DNA of 64,000 bases, taken from positions 1 through 64,000 of the forward strand of contig JABYQR010000262.1 of NCBI GenBank assembly GCA_022592445.1, written 5' to 3'. Positions within the stretch are counted from its first letter, which is position 1; the number at the start of each line of letters is the position of its first letter. The DNA comes from Cytidiella melzeri. Its lineage: Eukaryota > Basidiomycota > Agaricomycetes > Polyporales > Irpicaceae. The position numbers and the translations under genes are program-made. Below are positions 1 to 12,157 of the stretch, piece by piece. The notes beneath the pieces were generated by a model. It saw nothing but the letters and a program-made list of their open reading frames with translations. It was not told the DNA's origin and made no database searches.

Positions 1-440
1 CGTTATTGGGTCAGCTGTCATTGCGCCGAATGCGTACTCATCAAAGGTTGCAACCACTGATCCACCACATTGAAGTGATCTCATTGTACTGTATACACAA
101 CTCTGCTCGTAGAGGGTCAGTTGCGTGCTGCGGACATCAGGAAGCAGCAAGTTATCTACACATGCTACCAGTTGCTATGGAGCTTTACCAAGCTGTGCAT
201 CCACGTGCAAGTCTCACTGCCTGCCATTCATGCGTAAATCCCAAGAGAAGAATTATATGACCACACTCGTGGAATTCAACCTCTCTAGATGAAGATGAAA
301 TTCCCCAAATGCAGTGTTGTCTTTTCATCGTACACATATGAGATTGCAGCAAAAGATCCAAATCCAAACCAGCGGTAGTAACCGTCTTCCATCTACCACC
401 GAAAAAAAAAGAGGAGAAAAGCATGTGTGTGTATATACAT

Positions 441-487
441 GTGAGTGAGTGAGTGAGTGAGTGAGTGAGTGAGTGAGTGAGTGAGTG
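441..487. repeat. (GTGA)n microsatellite
   Basis: About 11 uninterrupted copies of the tetranucleotide GTGA lie roughly 100 bp downstream of the G alpha stop codon. It is a simple-sequence repeat with no coding signal. It sits in a purine-rich stretch that also has several poly-A runs. Confidence 0.9.
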
Positions 488-589
488 TAGGATCCTTAAA
501 GCGCTGCAATAGTGCAAGCCGTGGACACAAAAAAAAGGAACAAAGAAAAGGGGGGGCGAGTTACACCAGCGTTGCACGCGTTCAGTGTT

Positions 590-2978
590 CTAAGAGACAA
601 GCTTACTGCTTTGTAGCTGCTTCCGAATGATGGTATCCTGCACGTCGGCGAGGATCATCGACGTCGCTTTCGGATCCTACAAAAAAAAGAAAAAACAAAG
701 ACACACACATTGACACATCAGCGGGGGGGAGGGACAGAAATCGGGGTGATATCAACCCAAAGAAAGGGGAGGTAGACGTACGGTGACAGTCGTGAAGTGA
801 CAGTAGAAAGACCGCGGGATTTGCGAGTGTTGATTGTGTATCTGCTGAAACTTGCGCTTCAAATCTGCCACCGTTGCTCAATAAATCAGCCACCAATGTT
901 TCTTTTCTTTTCTCCTCCCACAAAAAAAAAGGGGGAAGATTAATCACGCATGCATATGCACTCACACCCAGACGCGTTGTCATAGTCGTTTGGCCGGTCT
1001 CCGTACGACACTATATAGTGGCCGAACGATATGCCCGATTCGAGCTTCGCCTTCAGGATGTCAATCTTGTTCAGGAAGAGAACGAGGTTGGTCTGACGCA
1101 ACAGCGGGTTTGAGACGATGGATTTCCAGAGTAGGATTGAGTCTTCCTGCGAGAGATCGTTAGTATGAAGCGCTTGGTACACCACACTTTGGATAGCGCT
1201 TACCAGTCGATTGACCGTTGGGTCCTCCTCGAGCACTTGGTCGAAGCAGCTGATGGGAGCGAGGAAGAGGATAGCACTACAAAACACATGTCAGTATGTT
1301 ACTTCCCACTGTACAGATAAGGGATCTCTCAATGTACTCCATGTCATCGAAGAATGGCGCCCAGGCAGCTGTCAGGAAGATTATTATCACGCGCCATGAG
1401 ACACACTCAAACAGAACCAAGTACCTCTCTGTATCAAGACCAGTCAACAAGGGAAACGAGTACCGGGAAGGACGGTGCTTACCAAAGAACGATGTCCGCC
1501 TACGTCGTATACCCTCCATTCCCGCGTTGACGTGCCAAACCCTGAGAACACTTGAGACTCGCCCTTTTGAGACAACTCATCATTTAATAGGAAAAGCGAA
1601 CGCACCATCCTTGACTTGGAAGCGATACTCGGACACGCCGAGTGTCTTCAGCCTGGCACGCAAGATGTCGTCTGTTGCAAATGTTGATCAGAAAAAACTC
1701 TCTCGTATAGAGCTGTACGAACATACCGTCTGTCGGGACGTATCGCGCAGCCGTAACTCTCTCCAACGAATCAAGGAAGCTGCCGCAACAGCTTAGCAGC
1801 ATTCTCGTGTTCTGGGGGGCTGATGCATTGAAAGGACGTACAAGCCAGGTAAATCCTGCAACCGCAACTTCCGGTACTCTAACACACTTCGTATCGTCTG
1901 ATCGTTCCACAAACGGATCATATCCTCGCTACACGCGTGGATGACCTTTCCCGGGTCCTAATCACAAAACAAAAAAAAAACCCTAGTTCAAGAGGCCATT
2001 GCTTCACATTGCAACTGACGAAGAGGAGGACTCACATCGGGGTCGTCCCAAATCACCTCTTCGCTGTTACGCCCGCTGACCAACTTGTTGAACATGTTCT
2101 TCCACGCAAACTGGGTGTTTATAGCGACTTCCCTTTCCTTGGATTTATCCGGGATGTTGGTGATTTGCGTCAAGTGTGTGGCCTCGTACTCTCCAGAACC
2201 AGCGGGTGTGAGCTTGCGGATGAGGACCTCCTCGACCTGCAGGAGTGGAAGGAGCCTCATACGTAGCTTGAGATGTTCGTTGGACAGTTTGGGGAGGTTT
2301 TCTGGTATGGTGGGAGGTGGAGTGGACGTGCTTGCTCTGGAGCCGTTCAGAGAATTCGAGGGAGAGGACGAGGGATTTTGTAGAACATGGACGTCGGCGA
2401 CGGCTTCGAGGATGAGACGGATGGAGCGGACGACGTTGAGTAGGATCACCGCTCTCCATGAGGCCCGCTCTTCTCGGAACGTCTGTAGATCCTGATGAGC
2501 ACGGGAACGTGTGAGGTGCAGAGGGAACTCTGCTTGCCTTTTGCGAATGCAGCAATTGGAAGTCTAGCAGCGCGTTGCGATTGGGATGAGCTCAGTACGG
2601 TGAATCACGCGACTACATGACTCACTCTTCAACGTTGTAGATTTCCCTCCACGAACAAACTTAGCTTCGTACACAGTCTGGTTTGCAAGAGAAGCTTACC
2701 GGATTCACTCTGGCCTATAGGGACAGCGAATGAGCACAGTAGAACTTGAGCAATCAGGCAGCTTTCCCGTGGACCAACCACTCACCGAGTAACAGCACCT
2801 TGATTGGCTTTGGTGTTCTCCTCTCCGCTCTCTGCTGCGCCTGTATCTCCTCATCAATAGCGTCTGAGATGCGCTTAGCCTCTGCCTCTGCCTGCAAGCG
2901 AGCTTCACGACTGGCAGGGCTCTCGTTCGCCGGCGGTGCCAGCACTCGAGCCAAAGGGTCTTCGTCCCCACGGGCCAT
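590..2978 (-). CDS. Heterotrimeric G-protein alpha subunit, divergent basidiomycete type
   Basis: GTP-binding signalling subunit that would couple membrane receptors to effectors. The protein is spread over about a dozen exons. Exon 1 (2786-2978) begins MARGDEDPLARVL and ends KVLLLG. The P-loop GQSESGKSTT is assembled from a 15-nt exon (2700-2714) and a 21-nt exon (2626-2646). The helical domain follows, with ERASWRAV, ATHL and FAWKN. Then come switch I (LRARLKT), switch II DVGGHRS near 1485-1510, FLAPIS, the guanine-specificity motif NKID, YVSYGDRPND-like residues and the tail FYCHFTTVT. The C-terminus is DTIIRKQLQSSKLVS with a stop at 590. Switch II has His where classical G alphas have the catalytic Gln. 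A 4-nt exon at 1425-1428 is needed to keep frame. The chosen start lacks the Met-Gly myristoylation signal. Family assignment is firm; the biological partner is unknown. Confidence 0.9.
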
Positions 2979-5900
2979 ACCTGTGATGTCGGAGAAGAAT
3001 AGGGGGAGGGTTTGGGCCACGTATATGCAAAGAGCGACGCGCAGATTGAGCGCTGTGGGCGTGAGGAAAGAGAGGAAGAGGAAAAGCCAAAGGTTGGCGA
3101 AGAACCGCTCGGAGTTGCGCGTGAGAGATGGGCTGCTGCAGGGATGGTGGTGTCTTGCAATGCACCCAGGTACACTTTTTGTTCCTCACAACGTCGACCT
3201 ACGAGGAGGCTAACTAGAATGATTTTGGCTCAAGTAGACACTGCATCGTTTTCAAGGCAACACGAACTTGAAACAAACCATCTGAATCATCCCTATGTAC
3301 ATAGATACATTTATTGGGGCTATTCACGTACTCGTCCATGTGGGTTACCAGCCTATACACAACGGTCTCTCAAACACTGCTCTTTCGAGGTCTTTGAGCG
3401 ATGTTCCCAAGTCACAGACTCCTTGACCCATGATGCAAGGAAAGAAAACACAGCGGCCCTGCAGAATAAGCCGTCCATCTCACGGCCGGTAGAGCGGCAT
3501 ATTCTTCCGTGTGGCTTCGGCGACAGTATGTGAGACAGCGTACTGCATTTGTTCCGGCAGCACGCGCAGTCGGTGGTCAAGTTGAGGACAGCGGCACTGC
3601 CTGCGTCCGTGTCGTGGTCGAAGCCGCGCACGACGCCTCTGCTGCCATAATCTGAGACCGCTCGATGAGATCTTATTCACCTGAAACGACCCTCAGGTGA
3701 ATATAAGCAGCATCACAGCTGACACTTGGACGCCTCTAACAAATAGTATGTAGAGTTTATGAGTCGTGGCAAATGAACATAAATCGGGGCTGATTAATAT
3801 TGTCGGTAAGTTTCCCGGGCCGGAAGATGTACCAGGAAAATGGAACACTTGACTGTCTCTCGTCTTGCTCGTACTTGCCCTGGCTCTGATGACGAGCGCA
3901 AAGCAGGCCATTGAAAACACACTCTGATAAGACTGCACAATCTAGTAGGAGCTGAAGCTGTAACTCAGTGTGGCACATCAGGCCAAGTTGTTAGTATGAT
4001 CAGAATCAGAGCCACAAACACTTACTGCAACTGTATATGATACACACAGAGTGATGCGCCACCACAAGGAGCAAAACAAAGCACTGTCAAACTTAGAATT
4101 ACCGCGACTCGCGACAAGTAGTACCACAGGAGCCGGTCCTCGTTGCCAAGCTCTTCTGCGCCCGAGCCGTACCCTCATCAATAATACGCGTACTGCCTCC
4201 TTGGTGATCCAGCAGTGACCAGCACCTCGTCAGAAACAACACACTTACTATACATGGAGTCATCGTGCATACCTGTCATCGTTGTTCGTTGTTATATTTT
4301 TTTTTCGCATTCTAGACATGTCTCTGCCCCGGAAACAACGGTGTCGAGTGGCTGTGCCGAACGAAACGCTCAAAATTTTTCCTTTAAAACAACGAACGGG
4401 TTTATCTCGCAGGCTCTCGGGACCAAGGATCGCTCGCCTGGCCATAACTGTGTTCCTACTAGCCTAGTCAATAATATATAACACAATTTATCTCGGTAGC
4501 TGATTGTTGCGTTTTGATTTTCCACCTCACCGGCGAAGCAAAAAATCGAAACTTGCTTGCAATTCTCAGTACTAGTCGTCTCTCCTGCCCCTTGATCGGC
4601 CTCTGTACGCGCCCCACTCACACTACTGCAATCAAGACGACGGCGTCAGCACTGGGATGAGCACAGCTGGGATGGGGGTGGGTGGCGAGGAGAGAAACAG
4701 GGCGCGCGGGCCCATACGATACCGTCTGTGCTACACAGCGCACAAATGCCGACACCGCAGAGAAAATGGTGAATCGTTTCAACAAGCCCCGTAGACCATG
4801 GAGATAGCTACTTGGCACAGTACTTAGTAGTGTTCCGTAAAGTTCGTCTCGGTTGGTTGTGACGACACACCTTTTGAAAGACAAGGACGAGGATGACGAC
4901 TTGGAAGGTGGCGGTCAAGTCAAGGCAAAAGAGACAGGTCGTATGTGACAGAACCTTCACAAGAACCCACGCTTCGGAGACATGTGTGCGCCTTTGGGTT
5001 GTATGTCTGATAATCAATTGAGGGCCTTACGATATGGAAGGCAGTCTGAAGCTGTGAGTTGGTATGGAACACCGCTGGTTGCCTGAAGCAGCTGCCTCGG
5101 TGTTGGCTCGTGTCGGACTGGAGTTGCCCTCGGTCAACGTCTGTCTTTGGGGTGATAGCCGGGATTCGCGAGGCGCAACAAAAACCTCTTTTCGTACCTT
5201 GCAGTTGTCGTCGTGTTATGTACCAACCGACGAACTCCGTTGATGATAGCCTCTGGACGTATAGCCTTGTCAGAGCGCAAAGATTCACACCGTCGCTGTC
5301 GGAAGAATAAAAAAACAAGCACTCCGCCCACTCCCTCCCGCGTACCAGGCCCGAAGCGCATCAGAGTTGTCTATTTGTGACAATCCGGCGTCCCCTATTA
5401 TAATCATGTTTGAGTCGGTCCCAGGAGGGGGTTCGGGCTGTATGTGGGCTACAGATCACCTGAATGTCTCCGTATAACGGACTGAAACATCAGGATTGTC
5501 ACTGCCAGTGACAACTCTACACTGTACACATCAGCATCAGCCTCGCGAGCGTCCTACTACATAACACATGAGCAGTATCGGTTTACGCCGTGAATCGGGA
5601 TATTTGTAGACATGAGGGTCCTTTACAGCCTTGTAAATACAAAACACTAAAATCCACATACTGCAGTTGCTCTACTTGCGACCATTGAGGATGATCATGC
5701 CATCGTCCGACGTTGTGCTGGAAGAGTTGTGTGCCGCAAGGACTTGTCCCGAGAACGTCGTGGTTACGAAAAGGACTTTGGAGTGACAGCTGCCAGTCAT
5801 CTGTGGAGATCCGAGCTCACCGTAGTACACCATCATCGGGGCACATCCAACAAATTCACAAACGCTCACCCGTCAGGCTCACTCACGTTTTGTTCACGAC

Positions 5901-6045
5901 ACCACTCTCAAACAAAGCCGTCACCAGCGAGTGGGCCACCCAACAATGAAGTCCTCATCAGAAGACCTCTCAGCTTACCCCGTGGTCTCCGCATGTCTTG
6001 CCGGTATATAGCTAATCCTCGGAAAAAGATCACATACCATCCACC
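2979..6045. other. No gene resolved; scattered minus-strand coding-like pieces
   Basis: This 3-kb stretch holds only short open frames, mostly on the minus strand (3353-3680, 3693-3978, 4618-4884, 4920-5361). None carries a motif I recognise, and I could not join them by plausible splice sites. The minus frame ending near 5134, with NGVRRLVHN, and the one near 3480-3631, with EATRKNMPLYR, look mildly protein-like. They could be parts of a many-exon gene or a decayed one. I assign no function. Confidence 0.3.
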
Positions 6046-7471
6046 ATGCACACCCTCAACTGGAACGACCTCCCCGTCGAGATCAAGTACGACGTCGTGA
6101 CACGCCTCAGTGTCCAAGACACCGCGACGTTCTCCAAGTCTTGCCGCGAGGCGTACATCCTCTCCGTCCCGACACTATACCGAGTACGTCCCACATCTCG
6201 CGTGGGTGAAGAGTGCGTTTTGCTGACTTTTTTTGTTTGGGATCTACAAGGACGTGAGACTGTCCAGCAACAAGAGCCTGCAAACTTTCCTGCGCACCGT
6301 GCCCACCACACATTGCCGCCACGTGCGCTCTCTCTCGATCGACATGGCCGGCGCGTCCTGCCCCACATCGGCAACCACGGACCTCTCAAACTTGCTCGCC
6401 CAATGCACCCAAGTCGCGGAACTGGACCTGCGCGTCCCCGGTCTGCTCAAACCTTCCGTTATCCCCTACTTCCAACCATTGCACCTTCTCAAAAAGCTGT
6501 CAATCAAGAGTTGCTTGGATGACGACAAACACCCGTTGTGAGTCACTCAACCTAACAACGTACGAGTGTCGACCTCAAATGTTGCCAACAGGAGCGAGCG
6601 TCTTGTCGTCTCGATAGCTGCCTCCGTCCCCAACCTCACACATCTCATCCTTGATGGCATATGTCGCTCGGCAATGCACGCACCGGAGCTGGTGGGAACC
6701 TCCCCATTCGTCCCCGTCGTCCTAGGCGACACCGACGTCCCCACACATCCCATCTTGGGAGATCATCTCTCCCTCCCTTCCCTGCTCTCCATCCCCACCC
6801 TCCTCGAACTGCGCATCCGCGACTCACACCTCGGAGACAACCACTGGTCCACCGTCGTCCCCCGTTGCAAACTCGAAACCCTCGAAATCGGAAGCTGCTG
6901 CTACGAATCCCCAGAATTCAACTCGTCCTGTGCACAACGCATCATCGACGTCGCCGGAAAGTCCGTAAAAGACCTCTCGCTCAGCTCTGCCCTATCGAGC
7001 GACGTCAAAACACGCCTCACCTTGAACCGCCTCAACAAACTGCGCGTCACCTCACTCTTGCCAGTCGAAGAACTCGCAGAAACGCTCACAGCACTCTCAG
7101 ACTCCCCAGTCGAAGTCCTCTCCCTAGAATGCCACGAGGACGACCTGGAAGAACAATGTCTCGGTCTGTCAGATTTCCTAGACGCGTGCGACGGAATCGA
7201 GAAACGACCGTTCGTCTCGCGCCTCAGAAGAGTCTCTCTCGAGACCGTCGAAGACGTCTTGGACCCGTCGCCGGTCAAATCCACAGTCTTCGACTGTCAT
7301 TTTGAAGATGCTTCCCGCGATGTCACGTCCGCCGTACGAGAATACCTTGGAAGCTTCCGATGTTCGAGCCCGTGCGAGGTGCAAAGTCCTGACGAGCTTC
7401 ACGCTTTTGCGTCCCCTTGCCGCCCCATGTTGGAGCAATCGATGTGGTCCAGTATGATAGAAGCATGGTAG
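6046..7471 (+). CDS. F-box protein with degenerate leucine-rich region
   Basis: Likely substrate adaptor of an SCF ubiquitin ligase. Three exons (6046-6183, 6251-6537, 6592-7471) join in frame with GT-AG introns of 67 and 54 nt. The N-terminus MHTLNWNDLPVEIKYDVV has the F-box pattern (LP-E-I--V---L, then T----SC). The rest has irregular leucine-spaced segments such as LTHLILDGI, LLELRIRDSHL, LETLEIGSC and VEVLSLECHEDD, as in the large LRR-like F-box families of agaricomycetes. The start is the first ATG that gives the F-box. The substrate cannot be predicted. The next gene is on the opposite strand, about 230 bp downstream. Confidence 0.75.
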
Positions 7472-7700
7472 ATGCGGATGACAAGATCGCTCGAATTAGA
7501 TACTGCAGGTTACTTGATATTTGGCAGGACTACCCAATTTATTTGTCAATTATTTCGAATTTTCAGGCGTGTAAACAGTGAGGTGCGCGCAACAAGAAGC
7601 AAGGAGTGAATTGAGTGTGACAGTGATAGACAGCTTATAAAGATGACAAAGCGGGACAGATCTCGAGATTGTACTGTTCGGTGCAGATATGAACGGAGAA

Positions 7701-8327
7701 TCAGAACATGGAACGAGGGTGACCAAGGATATCACGATAGGACAGCGGCGTATCTGGAGAGGCTGGTAACGTCGGGGAGAACACTGACATCGGCGTGGAA
7801 GGCGAGGCAGGACGATGATGTTGTTGTCTCTGGAAAGCCGTGAGAGGACAGTTTCTTCCATTCTTCACTCTCCCAGCGACCCAACGTCGAAACCGCTCTT
7901 CCGACCCGACGCGTCTGGCACGAGAGGTCGTCGGCCCGTCCGCAAAACTGACAGCAAACCCCACTTTGAGCTCGACCTTGGCTCGGAAGGCTCGATAAGA
8001 CATGGTTAACGGGACTTTGAACCGCCAGATGTCGTCCGTAGAAGGGACAGAAACTTTGATGACTATCATTCCATCGACAGGATCCCACTGATGCAAGTCA
8101 GGCGAGTAAGATGGCAGTGCAGGTGGCGGCGCGACGGGTGCATAGTTCTCTTTTCCTCTGGCCCGAGGTTTTTCGCTGAGCTGGCCGCTCGCCATGCGTC
8201 GCAAGCCGTTTCGAAAGGTGCTGGTAGCGTCTGAGAGGATGTTGTTTGGCTTGTTGGGCGACATGATTGCGTATGCGACTTGAGCGGCTTGATGGAGGTC
8301 GTGAGTGGTCGGAAAAACAAGAGTCAA
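7701..8327 (-). CDS. Hypothetical protein with PB1-like domain
   Basis: Single open frame of 208 residues. After a Pro-rich segment (APPPALPSYSPD), residues about 85-175 read VIKVSVPSTDDIWRFKVP, then TMSYRAFRAKVELKVGF and a later EERFRRWVAGRV. This pattern of a basic lysine strand, an R-F-VP strand and a helix is typical of PB1 heterodimerisation domains such as those in NADPH-oxidase regulators and polarity scaffolds. No SH3 or TPR domain is visible nearby, so the parent family is unknown. The frame is open upstream to about 8370 without an ATG, so the first exon may be missing from this model. Met at 8264 is an alternative start. Confidence 0.5.
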   Translation of the reverse strand: MTLVFPTTHDLHQAAQVAYAIMSPNKPNNILSDATSTFRNGLRRMASGQLSEKPRARGKENYAPVAPPPALPSYSPDLHQWDPVDGMIVIKVSVPSTDDIWRFKVPLTMSYRAFRAKVELKVGFAVSFADGPTTSRARRVGSEERFRRWVAGRVKNGRNCPLTAFQRQQHHRPASPSTPMSVFSPTLPASPDTPLSYRDILGHPRSMF

Positions 8328-9901
8328 GCTTCCAGGGTTATCAATGATGAGGCTGACCGTAGCAGAGGCTGACGATGGCGGATGTTACAGAGTTTTCTAC
8401 TCAGCTGTCATCTACTAGGCGACGGTCCAGAATGCAATAGATCTTTGCAAGTACTGTTTGCACCGACTAGGGATGCGAACGATACATTGTCTGGCCTGAT
8501 TGTTGCATTTTTCGAGGCCTGGGTAGAGACTAAAAAGACGTGGTCAGAATTCTGGTTGATCGTGACTAAAGATGAACAAAGGTATGTATGTCGATGCGCG
8601 ATGGGTCAGCTTTCCGTTCTAGGTTCCCTGATACAGACGGTTCCTCAGAAACATTTGTTACTGAGTATACCAGAACTAACACGAGAACATGGCATTCATC
8701 GAGGGGCTTCCACTCCAATGATTCTTTTCCAGATGTCATCTTACGCGCGGAGGTAGGAGAGGGTGTGCTTACCAGGAGAGGCAGGAAGACGATTGCATGC
8801 TTCCGAGACAGTTTTTCCACCGCTTTCGAACCCTCCCGACTGGAACGAGATTGACAGGTAGCTTTTCCAACGTGAGTCCTGTGCGATACTGCTTATTGCC
8901 ATAGCCAAGAGAGCGGTGACACGCCCGGAGAGTTGAGCGAACATTGTAACATTGGGGGTCGTTGCCTGTCATTGTGAGTCGTCATTATGCGATGACTTTG
9001 CGACCGGAGATGTCAGGCTGTTCTCGTGCATGGTGGTCGTCGAGGTGCAAGAGACGAGTTGGATGCCGTCCATCGTTTGTCCGTCGCTCACCAGAGTAGA
9101 CGGGCGTTCAACCTTCGTGCCTCACTCTGTCTGACGCTCACCCGACTGTTGCATAATCAGCCACATCCGTCTGGACAGACATGCTTGGGTGCACCGAAAC
9201 AACTCCCATCTTCACCACACTGAGTGATGCGAAACTCGGAGCACCTTGAACGCTTTCATTGTCATGGGTGTGTCGACGTCCTGGACCTCATCGAGCCCTG
9301 TATTTGATCAAAACTCCAGGGAAACCACTGCAGGCAAATCGCACAAGAGAGCAATATCAGCTAGTTGGCTATCATAACTACCCCGAAACAAACCAAGACA
9401 AAACACGTTTAATTAGTGAGTACCACACTCAAGATCAGTGTTCCATCTCTGCGACTCATCGTGCTGTAGCGTTGAACTCCTGAGACTTTCCAGACGTCAC
9501 GCCAGATCCTTTCAAGTTCGTGCGGACGACAGTGCTGCTGGGTTGGATTCGTGTACTGCGCAGCCCAGGGTCATTTTCTTATGTCTGCCCACAAATAACG
9601 TCGTGAGGCTCAACTTATCTACATCATCACTCGGCTTAGCGACAGGGTGCTATGACTAGTAAGTTGTATGAACTGCAACTATCAGGCACCGCCTCACCTT
9701 ACACGCTCGTTACAGATCGATCTCGGGTTCAACCCACCCCTTGTTACTTCTGTCCTCTTCAATTCTGTCTCCCACGAGAGGTCCCAGTGCCAGCCACGCA
9801 TACCCCTCAGCACCTCCTCTCCTTCAACTGTAGTGGCTTCTTCCAAGTAGCTCTGTACGCCGGACGTGCATATACTCTACTGCGCTGTGCGCTTATCGAA
9901 C
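8328..9901. other. Intergenic; one weak candidate small secreted ORF
   Basis: No convincing gene. A minus-strand frame starting at 8944 begins MFAQLSGRVTALLAMAISS, which resembles a signal peptide. It could splice at a GTAAGC donor near 8772, but the continuation has no recognisable features and overlapping frames are equally open. The rest of the stretch, including the promoter region of the downstream 7TM gene, shows nothing I can name. Confidence 0.3.
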
Positions 9902-11421
9902 ATGGCTCCCTCCAATAGTTACGAGTTGCTCAACCGAGCTACGCAGGACGTGAACTATGATACGCCACATGCTCATGGTGTCATTGTGAGTTTTTCACTC
10001 AACCAGGTCTGCCCTGCCATCTCGCTCAACGAGGCACAGGCTCTCGTCGTGGCCGGTTTCCTATCCGCTCTGGCAGTCTTGAGCGTGTTCATGGTGAGTC
10101 CCGGCACTTCTGAAAGTGGTTCAAACTGCTGATGCGTACTTGCAGGGCATGCTAGTCAGCCCTTCAGTGTTGTCCAAGACACATTTCATGCCGTATTTCG
10201 TGTCCTTGCTAGGCGCAAACCTTTTGCAATCCGTCGGTGTGATACTTAACGTAAAGTGGGTGATCGACCTTGCGGTGGAGGAGAATACCATCTGTTCCGT
10301 GCAAGGATTCATCAAGCAGGCTGGGAACGTGGGTACGGCTGTATGGTGCGTCAGGGGCCCCTTATCTGCTCTGTCAGACGAGCTCATATCTTGCACCACA
10401 TACATCAGGTCCTTGGCTATCGCCGTGTGCGTCTTCAGGCTGATGTTTCTCAGGACGGCGACATCGATGGCGGTCAATTACCTCGTCTTCGCATTTGGCT
10501 GGCTACTGGTAGCCTTCATAGTCGCGATAGGGCCGTTAGCGATCCAGACACCCACCAAAGGAGCGTATTTTGGACCTTCAGGGTATTGGTACGTCATTCT
10601 TTTCCGGTCGTTCTCAACTTGCAGACATGAACAGACTACGCAGGTGCTGGATCACAGATGAGTACCCGCTCGAACAGACCTACCTAGAATATTTCTGGGT
10701 ATGTGTGTCTCACTGCAAAAATACTCTTTTTCGCTCCGCATCTGACCCGTCTCGTAGGAATTCATGTCTGCGGGCATATCGTTGATACTTTACGCTGGAA
10801 TCCTGCTCCGCGTCCGCGGAAACCTGGTCCACAGCAAAGATGGCTGGCGCATACGTTTCGTGCCCAGCAGCGAACGATGGCAGCTAGCAATCAACCGTGA
10901 TTGGATCGACACCTCCATGATGGGTTTCGCGGCTGTGCTCATATGGTGAGGATGTTCCACCCAAGACTGTTTTTTATCAACTGCTGCTGTGTGTTGACCT
11001 ACCTCTGAACCCAGGTACCCTGTACGTTTCTTTTTCTTTGTTTTTTTGGAATCTGCTGCCACGTACCTCCCAATCTCACGCTCCCAAAGGTCTCCTACAT
11101 CGCGCTGCTAGTTCCTATCACCATCGCACGCTTCATTTCCTTCAGCGGTGGGAGCGTCACGTTCTCCGCGACGATCTTTACAGATACCCTTTTCAACCTT
11201 CAAGGTCTGTCCAGCCGCAATCAATCACGCTATCTCATGGTCATCTGACCGTCATTTCAGGTCTCGCGAATACCATATTACTCTTCAGCACCCGCAGGCT
11301 TATTGGCGACCCCATGTCTCTCGTCGCTCCCGCACCTCGCGAGGTAGTAGACATGTCATCTTCCAGGGCGGTGGGTATAACACCTTTCACGCTCACTGCG
11401 TCTGACACGAACGGTACGTGA
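9902..11421 (+). CDS. Seven-transmembrane receptor-like protein (Git3 / cAMP-receptor-like)
   Basis: Candidate G-protein-coupled receptor at the plasma membrane. Eight exons join in frame to 365 codons: 9902-10093, 10146-10345, 10409-10588, 10644-10698, 10758-10945, 11015-11021, 11090-11204 and 11261-11421. Seven hydrophobic spans follow each other: ALVVAGFLSALAVLSVF, FVSLLGANLLQSVGVI, VWSLAIAVCVFRLMFL, LVFAFGWLLVAFIVAIGPLA, MSAGISLILYAGILL, the WYPVSYIALLVPITIA helix, and one ending ANTILLFSTRR. The extracellular CSVQGFIKQ before helix 3 and the WYP in helix 6 match the basidiomycete expansion related to Dictyostelium cAMP receptors and yeast Git3. The sixth exon is only 7 nt. A GTACGT donor overlaps the predicted stop, so a further C-terminal exon is possible. 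The ligand is unknown. Confidence 0.8.
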
Positions 11422-12157
11422 TGGAAATTCTCAGCCCTCTTCGTGAGACTTATTGTTTGACTTTTTTTTTAAAAAACTTTGTGTCTCAAGCTACGAGGAT
11501 GAGTCGAGTAGCAAGCCTGCGCAGCTTTGATTCGCAGACGCCTTTGAACCGAGTATAGAACGATTGTGGTCTCTTTTTTTTCAGAATATGATTGATTTTT
11601 GCATGTATACGGATCAGGGTGGCTTTCACAGTCAAACTCTTGGGTGAAGACGGTATGTCGGGATGCCTATCAGATGAATGGGGAACGATGTGTCGAGCGT
11701 GAACAACTGTGTCGAAGTATGCTATTGGATGCGTCTGGGGTCTACATTCTCCCAACTGGTCATGAGATGCTACTACTGCCTTCCAGATAGCTAAAATTCC
11801 AACCATCCGGAATTCCAAGGTGGATATCCAGAAAGCCTTCCAGGGATTCGGGACAATTCGAGTAGGCAATGGTAACAGGTGATCATGATACGGTTGAAGT
11901 GGGGGTGCATACTAGAGTACAGTACAGTACTACATGGTTGGCTGTATATACTGCCACGGAAAAGACAATATTGTAAATAAGAACAATAACTATAACGCAG
12001 TGGGGAGATAGAGATACAGGTATTTCCGTAGATGTATCGTACAAGTCGCAGCGATGTAGATATCGCGCGAACAATAGAAGGAGGGATAACTTACGAACGA
12101 AGGAATATATATACGCGAACGATATTTCGAGAATAGTCGTACAAAGAGCTGACCAAC
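11422..12157. other. Convergent intergenic region
   Basis: Lies between the 3' ends of the 7TM gene (+) and the RBR ligase (-). It contains poly-T/poly-A runs near 11460 and 11575 and a short GTACA repeat around 11916-11930, consistent with 3' UTR sequence. I see no gene. Confidence 0.5.

Noticed and set aside
9960..10020. Possible intron at GTGAGT in the first exon of the 7TM gene
   Set aside because: The nearest acceptor would leave only 21 nt, too short, and the frame is open without splicing.
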